NCBI GenBank assembly: GCA_020205615.1
Contig: CM035152.1
Coordinates: 152,578,778-152,642,777, forward strand
Direction of reading: 5' to 3'
DNA: 64,000 bases
Origin: Panax quinquefolius
Lineage: Eukaryota > Streptophyta > Magnoliopsida > Apiales > Araliaceae
Below are positions 48,909 through 60,662 of this stretch, one piece after another (within the stretch, counting starts at the first letter, position 1; every line of letters starts with the position of its first letter). The notes under the pieces were generated by a model that worked only from the letters and a program-made list of their open reading frames with translations, was not told the origin of the DNA and ran no database searches. The translations under genes and the position numbers were made by a program.

Positions 48909-51900
48909 GAGATACGTCGATATCTCATTTCTCATAAACTTTCTCTTTATTCAGATGTTATGTGAGGCTCAATTATTAGAAAGAGATAACGAGTCTGCCA
49001 ATCGAGAGGACCATAACCGGGATCGTACGGAGATAGCGATCAATGAATAATGATAACTGCGGAGAAAAAGAAGACGGACGAAATGGTAACCACTCTGGTG
49101 GTAATCATGGTCATGAAAAGCGAAGAAGCGAGTCGGGAGAGATTTTAAAAGAGGAGATTTAACAACGACTATGTGAAGGCGCGACAAAGGCGTAAAGAAT
49201 CGTTCTAAGGGAGGAGAACGACCACCGGTCATATGCTACAAATACTGAAAAGAGGGACATATCGGTCAAACGCCTAGCAGTTCAAGGTATGCTATAGTTG
49301 TGGAAAGGAAGGACATATCGCTTCGAGATTGTGCAGATGGCGAAACCTAGTTCAATGAGGGGCGGTGACTCAAAAGACTATCGAGAAAAGTCAAAGTCAA
49401 CGATTCCGGGAAGAGCGTTTGTTGTGACCGGGTCATAATGCGAGAACCCAAACGAGGTTATTACGGGTAAGCTATTTATAAATTCTTGCGAAGTTTATAC
49501 CTTACTTGATCTAAGGTCTACCCATTCATTTATCTCTCCCGCGTGTGCTCAACGTTTAAACTTGACTCGGGAGAAATTAGACTTTGACCTATCTGTGGAA
49601 ACTCCGCTTAGGAGAAACTTTCATCACATCCACTGTTTATAAATCTTGTTTGATTCAAGTTGGCACCATCACCTTACACATTGACCTTATCTCTTTAAAG
49701 ATACTTGCTTTTGATGTGATTTTAGGGATTGATTGGTTAACTACTCATCATGCCAAAATTGATTGTTTTCGTAAGGTTGTTAGTTTTCATATTCTAACCA
49801 ACTGTTGTTATGCAATTCAAGCAACTAAACCATTAAAATCAATCACTATCATATCTAATCATAAAGCTATTCGTTTATTGAAAAGCGGATGTCAAGCTTT
49901 CTTAGCCCATGTTATGGATTTGAATAAAGACACGTCAAATTTGAATAATATTCTGTTGTTATTGACTTTCTGACGTATTTCAAGAACTTCCGGTCTACCC
50001 CGAGCGTGAAGTTGAATTCTTTATTGATCTTAAACTCAGTACAAAGCCCATTTCTAAAACCCCATATCGAATGGCTCTATTGAACTTCGAGAGTTAAAGG
50101 TCCAACTACGAGAATTGTTGGACATCGGTTTCATTCGTCTAAGTACATCTCCTTGGGGTGCTCTGTTTTATTCGTAAAAGAAGAAAGAGCGGAGTATGCG
50201 ACTTTAATATTGACTATCGGGAATTGAACCATGTCACCATCAAGAATAGGTATCCTCTACCTCGTATTGATGACTTGTTTGACCGATTCTGAGAGGGCAC
50301 AATTCTTTTCAAAATCGATCTTCGTTACGGATATCATCATTTGAAGATTAAAAGCGAGGATATTCCAAAGGCGCCTTGAACTCTTCGGTATGGGCATTAT
50401 GAATTCTTAGTCATGTCTTTCGGACTAACTAATGCTCCTCCTGGCTTTCATGGATATGATGAACCCGAGTATTCAAGGAATATTTGGATCGATTCGTTGT
50501 TGTCTTTATTGATGACATCCTTATATATTCCAAAAGTCGTGAAGATCATGAGCACCATTTGAAGTTTGGTACTCCAAAGGCTTTGTGAAAACCAACTATA
50601 TGCCAAATTGAAGAAATCGCGAGTTACGGCTTGAGGAAGTAGCATTTCTTGGGCATGTGGTGTCAAAACATGGAGTATCTGTTGATCCGTGAAGATTGAA
50701 GCAATCTGAAGTTGGAGCAACCGAAATCGGTGGATCAAGTCGTAGCTTTTGGGCTTAGTTGGTTATTATCGGAGATTCGTGGAAGGATTTTCTCGAATCG
50801 CTACTCCATTAACTTCGGCTAACTCGGAAGGATACAAAATTCGTTTGGAGCGAAGAATGCGAGAAAAGTTTCGAAGAGCTTAAGAGGAGACTTATTTCAA
50901 GACTGTTACAACAATACCATCTGGTTCGGATGGATTTGTTATCTCTGTGATGCTTCAAGCAAAGGGTTAGGATGTGTTCTCATGCAACGTGGGAAAGTCA
51001 TAGCCTTTATGCCTCGCGACAACTTAAAGAGTATGAGAGGAATTATCCTACTCATGATCTAGAGTTAGCGCGTGATCGTTTTTGCTTAAAGATATGGAGG
51101 CACTATCTATATGGGAGAAAGTGGAGATATATTCGACCATAAAAGCCTTAAATATTTCTTTACTCAAAAGAACTCAACATGCGGCGGCGTGACGTTGGCT
51201 CGAGCTATTGAAAGACTACGACCACACTATTCAATACCATCCCGGTAAAGCGAGCGTGGTAGTGACGCATTAAGTAGAAGATCATATCACGGGAGCGAGT
51301 GCGATGATGTCAAGTATACGCGTAGAGCCAACTTTAATAGAAAAAGTTAAGGTTGCTCAAAGCCACCCAGGCAGGAGATGATGCATATGAAGAAGAATGT
51401 ACAAGAAGGAGCTATTAGGAAGCGAGAATTGATGAAGAAGGAATACTTGAGTCCACTCTAGACTTTGTGTTCCTAACGACTCGATTTGAAGTCTGAAGAT
51501 TATGATGGAGGCACACAATACACCATTTGCAATCCATCCTCGAAGTACTAAAATGTATCGTGATCTTGACATACATTTTGGTGGAACAATATGAAGAGAG
51601 AGATTGCAAAGTTTATCTCGATGTGTTTAACTTGTCGGCGTGTAAAGGCGGACATCTAGTACCTAAGGGTCCGTTGCAACCACTTGAGATTCCTAATGGA
51701 AGTGGAACACATTACAATGGATTTCATTCTGGTCTTCCTACGGTTTCTCAAGGCATTAATGCTATTTGGGTTATTGTTGATAGATTAACCAAATCTGCTC
51801 ATTTCTTGCCGATCTGAGACTTATTCCTTGAACGTCTTGCTAGTATATACGTAAATGAGATTGTGAGGTTGCATGGCATGCTGTATCCATAGTTTGGGAT

Positions 51901-52800
51901 CGTGACCCAAGATTCACTTCAAGATTTTGGGTTAGCTTGCAAAAAAGCTATGGGCGCGGATTTGCGATTTAGTTAAGCATACCATCCCCAAACAGACGGA
52001 CAATCGAGAGGACTATTCAAACTCTTGAAGATTTATTAAGACTCGTGTCCTGAACTTCAAGGGCGATTGGGATAAGTATTTACCATTGGTGGAATTCTCC
52101 TACAACAACAGCTTATCGAGCAAGTATAAGTGTGGCTCCATTCAAGCATTATATGGGCGAAAAATGTGTTCTCGATATGTTGGGATGAGGTGGGTGAACC
52201 AACATTGTTGGGACCCGAAAGTTAAATGCGTATGACTACCGAAAAGATCCAAATGATTCGACAACGTATACAAAAACGGCACAAGATCGACAAAAGAGTT
52301 ATGCGGATCTTCATCGAAAGGACGTGGAATTTAATGTAGGGGATCATGTATTGTTGCGAGTTGCTCCATGGAAGGGAGTTACAAGATTTGGGAAGAGAGG
52401 AAAACTTCGATCCACGATTTATTGGTCCATTTCAAATTCTTGACCGAGGTAGGAAATGTAGCCTATATAGACTTGTGTTACCTCCGAAAGTATGTCTCGT
52501 GTTCATAATGTGTTTCCATATCTCATTTCCGTAAATATGTGAAAGACCAACCACGTTATTGAGTTAGAACCAGGACGAGATAATAGAAGACTTAACGTGT
52601 GAGGAGGTACATTCATCAAGATTTTGGATAGGAAGGAGGGCATGTCCTACGCTATGAAAGGTTATACCACAAGTTAAAGTTTTGTGGAGGAATCATGCTT
52701 TATAGAGGAAATGACACAGGAATTGGAAAGCGGAAATGAAAGCGAGGTATCCTCACCTTTTGAAACACCGAGTGCGTCGTCAATTTCGAGGACGAAATTT
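48909..52800 (+). pseudogene. Gag C-terminus and pol of element C, broken
   Basis: The gag resumes at EIRRYLISHK. Two zinc knuckles follow near 49230-49332, the second reading CYSCGKEGHIASRLC. The protease region has FDVILGIDWLTTHHAKIDC at about 49710-49770 in the 129-residue frame 49584-49973. The RT catalytic [11 protein letters not shown] is at about 50502-50535. RNase H remnants lie at about 50930-51290. Integrase blocks include AHFLPI (near 51800), VNEIVRLHGM and DKRVMRIF. The GPY/F-like region is near 52400-52510, and the tail has IPQVKVLWRNHA near 52665-52700 (chromodomain-like). Multiple stops and frame changes break the frame. Confidence 0.88.
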
Positions 52801-52803
52801 CAT

Positions 52804-52814
52804 AAGGAGGGAGG
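52804..52814 (+). other. Polypurine tract of element C
   Basis: AAGGAGGGAGG lies immediately before the 3' LTR and is the expected plus-strand primer. Confidence 0.85.
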
Positions 52815-52815
52815 T

Positions 52816-55430
52816 TGTAAGACCAGAAAATTTTTTTAAATAAAAAGGAATTTCCTTTATTTATTATTTTGAAATAGTAAGGGTTGATTTGATTAATGTG
52901 GATAGTTAAGGGTTAAATACATGAAATATTTCAAAATAAGCAGTGGTTATAAAATATTCATTATTGTTTGGGAATATTCGTTTGGTGCGTGGAATATTAA
53001 ATCTTTGTCGGGAATATTAAATGCGACAAGCTAAAATGACCGTGTGTGGGCCCCATAACGAAAAGCGATTGGATGAGAAAAGCGACAAATATAAGTTGTT
53101 TAAAAAATACATGTAATTATTCACAATTAATCTTGTTGGAATACCCGGTGGTTAAAACACACTAATACGCGTTGTTGAGCGATGGCACGCAGTATTGCAT
53201 CAATTATTGATCCTTACGTAAAAGGCACTTTCTCAATAATTGTTATAGTAATTCTTGCTCAAGATTTTATTTTATTGATTCAATAATTCTTTGCGTTGGT
53301 ATTTTATATTATTCTTTGTTTCATAATTGTCACATGCGATGATTTCCCATTATCGGATCGATAATTCATATTATTTGAATAATATTATTAGATAACATTA
53401 TTGGCAATGTCTAGAAAGTTACATCTAAGGAGAGGTTTGGTCACCTAATTGCTTGCCGAAGGAGAAATCCTTATTGGAAAGCCCCTCTTTCTGAGGAGCG
53501 CTGGTTGTCATAATTGTGATTACGTAATATTATTTGGGAATAATTAATTATTGATTTATATGATAAGAAAATATTTATTTGATATGGATATAAATGATGG
53601 ATTTATTTATTATATGTGGTTATAATTGAAGGATTTAATGTTGAGGTGTTTTATCGATTATTTTTGTGGAATGGAGATATTAAAAATAAAATCAGATTTT
53701 TTACGATATATTGCGTGAGTTATAATTTTTAATCGTAGTTGGATCGTTGCGATTTTTGGATATGTTATACATATATAAGTTGAGTATATGTCTACAAATT
53801 TTGAGCGTTAAAATGAACGAATGATTTGTTATAAATTTTAAGAGGTGTTTGATTCTAGGAAAGTAGGGTTATAATTGATTTTGGTGGAAAATTCTAGAAT
53901 TGAGTGGGCCCCACTTGTGGTTGGTGAAAAAAAAATGTCTGAATTTTATTTCAAATGTGGTGGGTGTGGCAGTAGCGAGTAAAGCCATCGTGTAGCCATG
54001 TCGGTCGAGTCTGCTTGGTAATTTAATATTTTCCTATAAATAGAGAGGCTAAGTTAGAATTGAAAATCACACGAAACAAAGTTTTCTCCTTTCTCTCTCT
54101 ATATTATTGAGCGTATTTTGTGAGTATTTAGATACTTTGAGAGTTCTTTGTCAAGACAAGTTTCATTCAAATCACTTCCGACCTTTCCTTAGGGCAATCT
54201 TGATTCTTTGAGGTAAGGGATGTTATTTTCTTCTCGATGATATTATTTCTTCAATATCATTATCTTTGAAATATTTGTTGGAACTTTTTATCAAATTTGG
54301 AACTTTTTCGTGTTCAGGGGTTCTATTTATGAGTTACTATTCACGAGTTACTATTCATGAGTTACTATTCACGAGTTACTATTCACAAGTACTATTCATT
54401 GGCGTGAAAATGTTTTGTGGAATTTCTATCTTTTGGTGTCGAGTTACTTATTCACGTATACTTGCCTTATTCACGTATCTGACACTATTCACGATATCTG
54501 ACTATTATTCATAAAAAATAAAATTTCTTCTTTTTCGTCCAAAACATCTATTCGGATACTAGCTCGATTGTATCCATGTTTTGATCATTCTTGAATTTTA
54601 CACCACTATGATTATTTTGAGGTATTTTTGAACATGGATAAAACAAAGTACGAATCTTTAATCCTTAATCCTTGTCATTTTGTTTCACTGGATTCGTTTC
54701 TTTAAAAATATTTTCATCATCCTCGGTCTTAAATGATGATATTATTGAATATCTTTGGCACGTAGTGCAAAGATGAATGATTTCTGAAGAATATCTTTGG
54801 CACAGTAGTGCAAAAGATGAGCAGTGTTTAAATGAACATGACTTAATGATGAATATCTTTGGCACAGTAGTGCAAAGATGAATATTTGATTCAGGATGTT
54901 TATGGATTGATGTTACGAGGATAAAAGATGAGACGATGAACTTTTAAATTCATACATGTAGAGATAGTAGTTTGCATTCTCTACTTAACTCTTCTAATGA
55001 ATTATTATTTCTGCTGCGAATATTGATTTAAAATTTGTTGTCATTGTATTCTATTAGATTTTTCCTGTTGAAGACTAACGATAATTTGTTGTATATTATC
55101 TTAGTCATAATATTCTTTATCGAGCTAGTTGAGCTCACCCTTTTCCTTTTGTTCCATTCTTCTCGGGAGGCGAGAATATAAGCGAAATGCAATTAATGGG
55201 TATGGAATGAAGGTTTTAGAAAGGATTGTTTAGTAGTCCTCACCATTTTGTAAAATAATGTATCAATAAATGTGATGAGGATTTATTTGAGTATAGATAT
55301 TGTCTAGAAGATAATATTTGTATTTAAACTCACAGCTTTTTCTTGTTGTAATAATAAAGTTGTAGTTGTTTCTGTACCATGTATTGACAACTCAGAATGG
55401 GTGATGTATACCTATTTTGGGGGCGTCACA
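52816..55430 (+). repeat. 3' LTR of element C
   Basis: TGTAAGACC...GGGGGCGTCACA. The TATA box is at 54034-54043 and the three hairpins at about 54748-54884. It pairs with 26205-28825 and is followed by the duplication CTTGG. Confidence 0.93.
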
Positions 55431-55447
55431 CTTGGGTAGCGTGCAAC

Positions 55448-55670
55448 TACACCTATAAAAACCCCCTTTTCCCCCTCATTATCACTTTTCCCAAATATCT
55501 TCATTTTAAACTCTCTATCTAACTTTTTCAAAAGGCAATTTCCTGATGAGTAATCGCCCATTCCAACTTCTCCTTGTTCGCATTTTTCTGGTTAGAAATC
55601 ATCACATCTCCAGCTTCCTTTCCTTCATTTTAGCTTCTGAAACTCTGCATTTCTATCTTCTCCACCTCAA
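55448..55670 (+). promoter_or_regulatory. Promoter and 5' leader of the F antisense gene
   Basis: CTATAAAAACC at about 55453 is a good plus-strand TATA box. A pyrimidine-rich leader of about 190 bp runs from it to the ATG at 55671. Sequence upstream of 55431 has been displaced to before 26205 by the insertion of C. Confidence 0.65.
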
Positions 55671-57868
55671 ATGGCAGATTCCAGCACTATTCCTTCCATT
55701 GAGTCAGCCCCGTCTTCGTTCACCACCGGCGATCTAATCCAGGTTGATTTGCCGGTTGCTCCTACCGATAACCCTTCTTCCTCGGTCCTTCTTACCCCCA
55801 TTAGTGCCGAGGCCAAAATTCGCAACGCCTACCACTCTGAAACAGAGTTCTCCCATATCAATACCCCATTTTCCATTACACCCTCTCAAATCTTCGACAT
55901 CCTAACCCTTTTCAATATCCCCAAAGAATACAAGCTTCGGGCACCAAAACCCGATGAGAAAATGTTTTGGAGGCCCGAGGGCGAATGGGTGGCCGTTCCC
56001 CTATACCTTTTAAAATATGGGGTTCGGTTCCCACTTCATGAATTCATCTCTTCCTTCCTCTGTTTTGTTGGGATCGGGTTTGCACAGCTTGTGTCGAACT
56101 CATACATCCATTTAGTTTCTTTTATCGCCTTATGTCAAGAGATCGGGATCACTCCTGGTCTCGACTTCTTCTTCGCCTTATTCACCATCACCGGGTCGAA
56201 AGAACCCGGTCTTCGACAATTGAACAAACGGGCCAACCGACCCGTCCTCATCAAAACCCCCTCGAGTAACAAGGGGTGGCATGACAAGTGGTTCTTCGCT
56301 AGGGGAACCGACCTCCAACTTCTCCCTCAATGGGCCCATCCCGAGGACCCCATAGCCAAGGTGTCCAAGTTCCCGAAGGATCGGGCCGATGCCTTCAAAT
56401 CTTTTTACAAGAGGTGGAGCAAAACCGAGTGGAGCCTGGCAGTTTTGTCCAGCGAAGCTTGGTTATACAAACACGGCTGTAAGTATCTCCCTTCTGACCG
56501 ATCAATCCCCCTCTTACTTTTTTCTTCTTTCTCCTCAGATATTTTATGTCTTAACCCATTCTCTTTTGTGCAGTGACGATTTTCAAGCCCGAAGGGGTAG
56601 CTGAATCCTTAACTCCTCTTCTTATTACCATCGAGTCGATTCGCCTTCCAATAACCGACGAGATGGCTGAGGAAGAAACCATCCCGATAGTGTAACTTTC
56701 AACCGGTTCTACTTCGGGCCCAGCCCCTCCGACTTCTTCTACCAAACCCGCCACCAAAATGTTACGAAGATGGCCAAGGCGGAAAAGCGGCTCATTAAAA
56801 AAACCAAAAGCCTTCTGCTAAGGCTCCCGCCAAGTCCATTACCGTGGTTCCTCCAAAACCGACTCCTCCCCCCGTTTAGGTCGCGGTGATCGAGGATTCA
56901 GAGGAAACCGAGGAGGTTCCCCTCGAGCCCCGACCCAAGAAGCCACGTCTCATCAGTGAACCTGAGCAACCACATCCCGAAAAGCAAGTTGTTGAGGCTG
57001 ACCCCCTACCCGCAGCCACTCCTACTTCCAAGGCGAGTTCTTCCCAAGGAACGCCGACCACTTGTTGGCTAAAGAGTCCTTCGGAAGTTTTTCCGTTTAA
57101 CCTGTTCGATCATTTCAAGCTTTCGGGCGATAACGAACGGTTTAAAAGATTCTCTTCCGAAGAGTACCTGGTGGCTTATGTCCGGGCCCAGTGCCAGGTA
57201 ATCCAGAGATTGTTTATCTTCTTGTTGTAAACTTACACCCATACTTCGATAATTGATGTATGTGTTTGTTGCAGGCCAATGCCATCCTTGCTCGAGCTAT
57301 TCCTCCCCTCGCTCGAACCATTAAAAAGGAAGTTCAGCTGAGGTCGGACGTGATACTGCTTGAAGCTGAGGTTTGAGGCCTAAACTCGGACCTGAAGAAG
57401 GAACGTGAGCTTCACGTTGAGACCCGGAATAAGGCAACCCAAGCCGAACGCCAGGCCGACGAACTCCGGGAACAATACTCTCTCCTTCATCATGAGATCG
57501 TCGGCCTCGAAGGCCATAATAAAAAGTTGATCGAGGACAAGGAGCACCTGGCCGCCGAAGTCAAAGAGCGGGAGCAAGCGTTTGAGGACTTCGGGGAGAA
57601 GTTTTCCGAAGCTCATGAGAAACTGAAATACCTGATTCGGGAAAATAACTCCCTGAAGGAAGACCAAGCCGGAGCCAAGCAGCGGATAATAGCCGAGTAC
57701 GAAGAGTCTGATGCCTTGAACGAGAAAGTCATGGCCCAATTTGGTGAAGGGTACGAGACTTATCGAGAAAAGGCTAAGGCAAAATTGATAGTTGTTGGTC
57801 TCGATGCCTCCTTCCTTGATTCGTCCGACGAGGAATCCGAAGCCGGGGATGACCCTCCTCCCGAATAG
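55671..57868 (+). pseudogene. Antisense gene of the Tat element (gypsy-type transposase_28-like + coiled coil)
   Basis: Three exons are inferred: 55671-56478, 56574-57197 and 57275-57868, with GTAAGT...GCAG and GTAATC...GCAG introns. Residues about 60-270 (blocks PKEYKLRAPKPDEKMFWRPE, FPLHEFISSFL) resemble the plant 'putative gypsy-type transposon' domain. The middle is Pro/Lys-rich. Exon 3 is a long charged coiled coil (about 57400-57800) with an acidic tail ending DDPPPE. The gene lies antisense to pol, at its downstream end, as in Tat elements. Disruptions are TAA at 56692, a frame change near 56800, TAG near 56877 and TGA near 57374. Function in the family is unknown. Confidence 0.75.
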
Positions 57869-58330
57869 CTTTTGTTTGGACTTGACCATTTTTGTACTTC
57901 TTCACTTTTTTTTCTTTTTTGTTTTTACTTCGCCCGAATCATATATGATCAGGTTTTGTAAAAATTTCGGGAATATGAATGAAATAAAATAGTTTTGTTC
58001 GATCAGTTATACTCGTGACTTATCTGGATCAGTTGTGTCTTTTCGAACCTTATAATCGGATTGTGCCCTAATTTTGTCTGATTCCAGAATCGCAGTCTCG
58101 ATCAGTTATACCCGCGACTTTTACCGATCAGTTATGTCATCTTCCACTTTCTGATCGGTTTAAGCCCGATGTTTGTCTGATCGGACACTGAAAATCGTAT
58201 GAACATAGATGAAGTTAAACATCTCCCAACAAAACTTTCATTTCTTTCATTTAAAACTGAAATGGTTACATGGATAAAGGAACTAACGACATAACTATTA
58301 CTGGTAAAATTTTCTAAGTCTTCCAGCATG
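57869..58330. other. Spacer between convergent antisense gene and pol of F
   Basis: A repeated word, GATCAGTTATACTCGTGACTT and variants (CGATCAGTTATACCCGCGAC), occurs two to four times between about 57998 and 58190. An AATAAA-like word (GAAATAAAAT) near 57980 could end the antisense transcript. Confidence 0.55.
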
Positions 58331-60662
58331 TCATGTATTATTTACTTCTGAACCATCCATTGCTCGAAGCCGGTATGTGCCTGGCTTTGACACTTCTACT
58401 ACTTCGTATGGTCCTTCCCAGTTAGGCATCAGTTTGCCGGTGTTCTGGGGGGTTAATGCCTCCGATTCCCGGAGGACCAAATCACCCACTTCAAACCTCC
58501 TCTGTTTCACCTTCCGATTATAGTGTCGGGCTGTTCGCTGCTGATAGATAGCCAACCTCATCACAGCTGAATCCCGAACCTCTTCTAGCAGATCCAAATT
58601 TGTTTTCAAGCCTTTATCATTGTATAGTTCTTTGTACTGACTGACTTGAAGAGTAGGGGACCCTATCTCGACTGGTATGAGTGCATCGATCCCGTATGCC
58701 AGATGGAAAGGAGAGTCCCCAGTTGTTGTCCTTGGAGTAGTCCAATATGCCCACAAAACACTGAATAGCTCTTCGGGCCACCGACCCTTTAACTCATCCA
58801 AATTTTCTTTTGATCCGTTGAAGCGAGGTTCATTGGGTCACTTCTACTTGACCATTCGACTGAGGGTGAGCGACTGAAGTCTTGCGATGCTGAATTCCCA
58901 AATCTTTCAGAAAGCCTTCGAACTTAGACCCCAAATTATTGCGCCATTATCGAGACCATCATCATCGGGATACCGAAACGATAGACCACTCCTTCTTTGA
59001 AAAATTTCAGGCATTCTTGTTCGGTGATCTTCTGCAATGGTTTGGCTTCGACCCATTTTGCCATATAGTCGATAGCCATGATCACAAAACTAACTTGTCC
59101 CTTGGCCTTTGGCAGAGGCCCTAGGATGTCGATTCCCCATACAGCGAATGGAATCGAGGATAAGGCCTAATCTGACTCTTGGGAGGTCATGTGGGACGAT
59201 CTTTGTTTCAGTTGACACTTGGGACACCTTCTGACGAATTCCTTGGCCTCCGTGTAGATAGTCGGCCAGTAATACCCCTGCCTTAGAATCTTATGCGCCA
59301 GTGACTTGGCCCCCATGTGATCCCCACAGATCCCTTCGTGTACTTCCCGAAGTGTATAATCTGCTTCCGATGGGGTTAGGCATTTGAGTAGTGGGGAGCT
59401 AAAGGCCCTTCGGTATAGGTCTCCGTCTATAAGGACGAAGTTTGAACTCTTGTGTTTGATTTTTCTTGCACGGATCCGGTTTGAAGGTAGAGCCCCATCT
59501 GCCAGATATGTGATGTAAGGTGTGAGCCAGCAGTCGAGTCGGTCCAGAGCTAGCACATCCATCTTTGGAACATTGGGTTGTTCTAAGACCTCCAGATACA
59601 CCGATCCGTTGAAGGAGCTTGCTTCGGCGGTTGCCAACCTGGCTAGGGCATCTGTTACCGTAGTATCTGATCGATCGACTCCCTGACAACTGTGCTACGT
59701 GAAATACGTGAGCTTATCTTTTCCTTCGGTCAGATACTTTGACATTCTTTCCCCCCGAGCCTCATACTCCCCCGATAGCTGATTGACCACCAACTGCGAA
59801 TCACTATAGATGACCAACCTCTGCACTTCTAAGCTCCGGGCCAACCGTATCCCTGCTAGGATGGCCTCGTATTCGGCTTCGTTATTTGTGGCCTTGAATT
59901 AAAATCTAATCACCTGCTGGACTTTGAACCTTTCGGGACTTGTCAGAATGACTCCTGCACCGCTGACGTCGGAAGTCGATGACCCATCCACGTATAAAGT
60001 CCACGAGGTCGGCCCCTGTTGAGTTTCGGCCACTATATTTACATCTGCTTTTGTGAAAGAGCATTCCAAGATGAAGTCTGCCAATGCCTGACCCTTGATT
60101 GCCGTTCGGGGATGATATTCTATAGCAAATTGCGTTAACTCCGTCGCCCATGCCGCTAGCCGGCCCGACACATCCGGCTTATGTAATATTTTCTTTAATG
60201 GCTGATCCGTATATACCACCACCATCCGACCTTGGAAATAGTCTTAGAAGCTTCCTGCTTTTAATGATCGTGGGCATACTGTGAATTTCTCGAGTTTCGA
60301 AATCTTGTTTCGCATCTCGAAGAACATGGGCCGCGTAGTATAATGAAAACTATTTTCCTCCTTATCCTCACCAATCTGCGCCTCCTCATCGCCATCGAAT
60401 TCGCTGCCAAGTACAAGTATAAAGGTTCAGAAGGGATCGGTTTCATCAACAACGGTGCCGAACTCAGGTATTTCTTGATCTCTTGGAACGCATCTTCGCA
60501 TTCTGAGGTCCACTAGAAACTCTTATTGTTCTTCGGTCCCTTAAGAGTGTCAAAGAAGGGTAAACATCTTTCGGCTGATTTCGACACAAATCTCCGAAGG
60601 GCAGCTATCTGGCTCGTCAACCTCTGGACATCTTTGTATGTCTTTGGAGATTTAATGTCTAA
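58331..60662 (-). pseudogene. Pol of Tat element F (RT end, two RNase H, integrase), cut by E
   Basis: Reading the minus strand from 60656: RT C-terminus with blocks QRLTSQIAALRRFVSKSAER and CEDAFQEIKKY, with one TAG inside. RNase H 1 includes YTDQPLKKILHKPDVSGRLA and IKGQALADFILEC (59900-60225). Archaeal-type RNase H 2 includes WTLYVDGSSTSDVSGAGVI (about 59930-60010). Integrase zinc finger has HEGICGDHMGAKSLAHKIL and CPKCQ (59167-59400). The integrase core is damaged at 58800-59166. The C-terminal frame 58331-58801 includes WAYWTTPRTTTGDSPFHLAY and GPYEVVEV. The double RNase H places it in the Tat lineage. The RT core lies beyond E, outside the window. Confidence 0.88.

Larger units (their letters stand above)
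26205..55430 (+). mobile_element. Chromovirus-type Ty3/gypsy element C, complete but nested
   Basis: The LTRs are 26205-28825 and 52816-55430, both TGTAAG...CACA-type. The PBS is at 28828-28838, the polypurine tract at 52804-52814, and the perfect duplication is CTTGG. The 29.2 kb span includes element D (29676-48908); without it the element is about 10.0 kb. Domain order is gag (with zinc knuckles), protease, RT, RNase H, integrase, GPY/F-like region, chromodomain-like tail. That order with long LTRs points to a plant chromovirus, probably Tekay. The coding region is broken in all frames. Confidence 0.95.
25374..60662 (-). mobile_element. Tat-lineage Ty3/gypsy element F, interrupted
   Basis: Element F is split by element C (26205-55430) and cut again by E at 60663; its 5' half lies beyond the window. 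Visible parts are an LTR segment (about 25374-26204), an antisense coiled-coil gene (55671-57868, plus strand) and minus-strand pol (58331-60662). A second, archaeal-type RNase H after the usual one, together with an antisense gene between pol and the 3' LTR, is the known arrangement of plant Tat elements. It is the oldest layer of the nest because the others sit in it. The LTR edge at 25374 (TGTTTCGGACC) is a guess, since no partner LTR is in view. Confidence 0.8.

Noticed and set aside
26205..55430. Endogenous pararetrovirus or other integrated virus
   Set aside because: Paired LTRs, target-site duplications, PBS, polypurine tract and integrase identify LTR retrotransposons; no movement-protein or viral coat-type region was seen.
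55431..55435. CTTGG as a chance match
   Set aside because: It sits exactly outside both TGTAAG...CACA edges of C, and the flanking sequence on the two sides continues one element (F), so it is accepted as a target-site duplication.
57380..57889. 169-residue minus-strand ORF
   Set aside because: It is the reverse complement of the coiled-coil exon of the antisense gene; its hydrophobic look is a by-product of the Glu/Lys codons.
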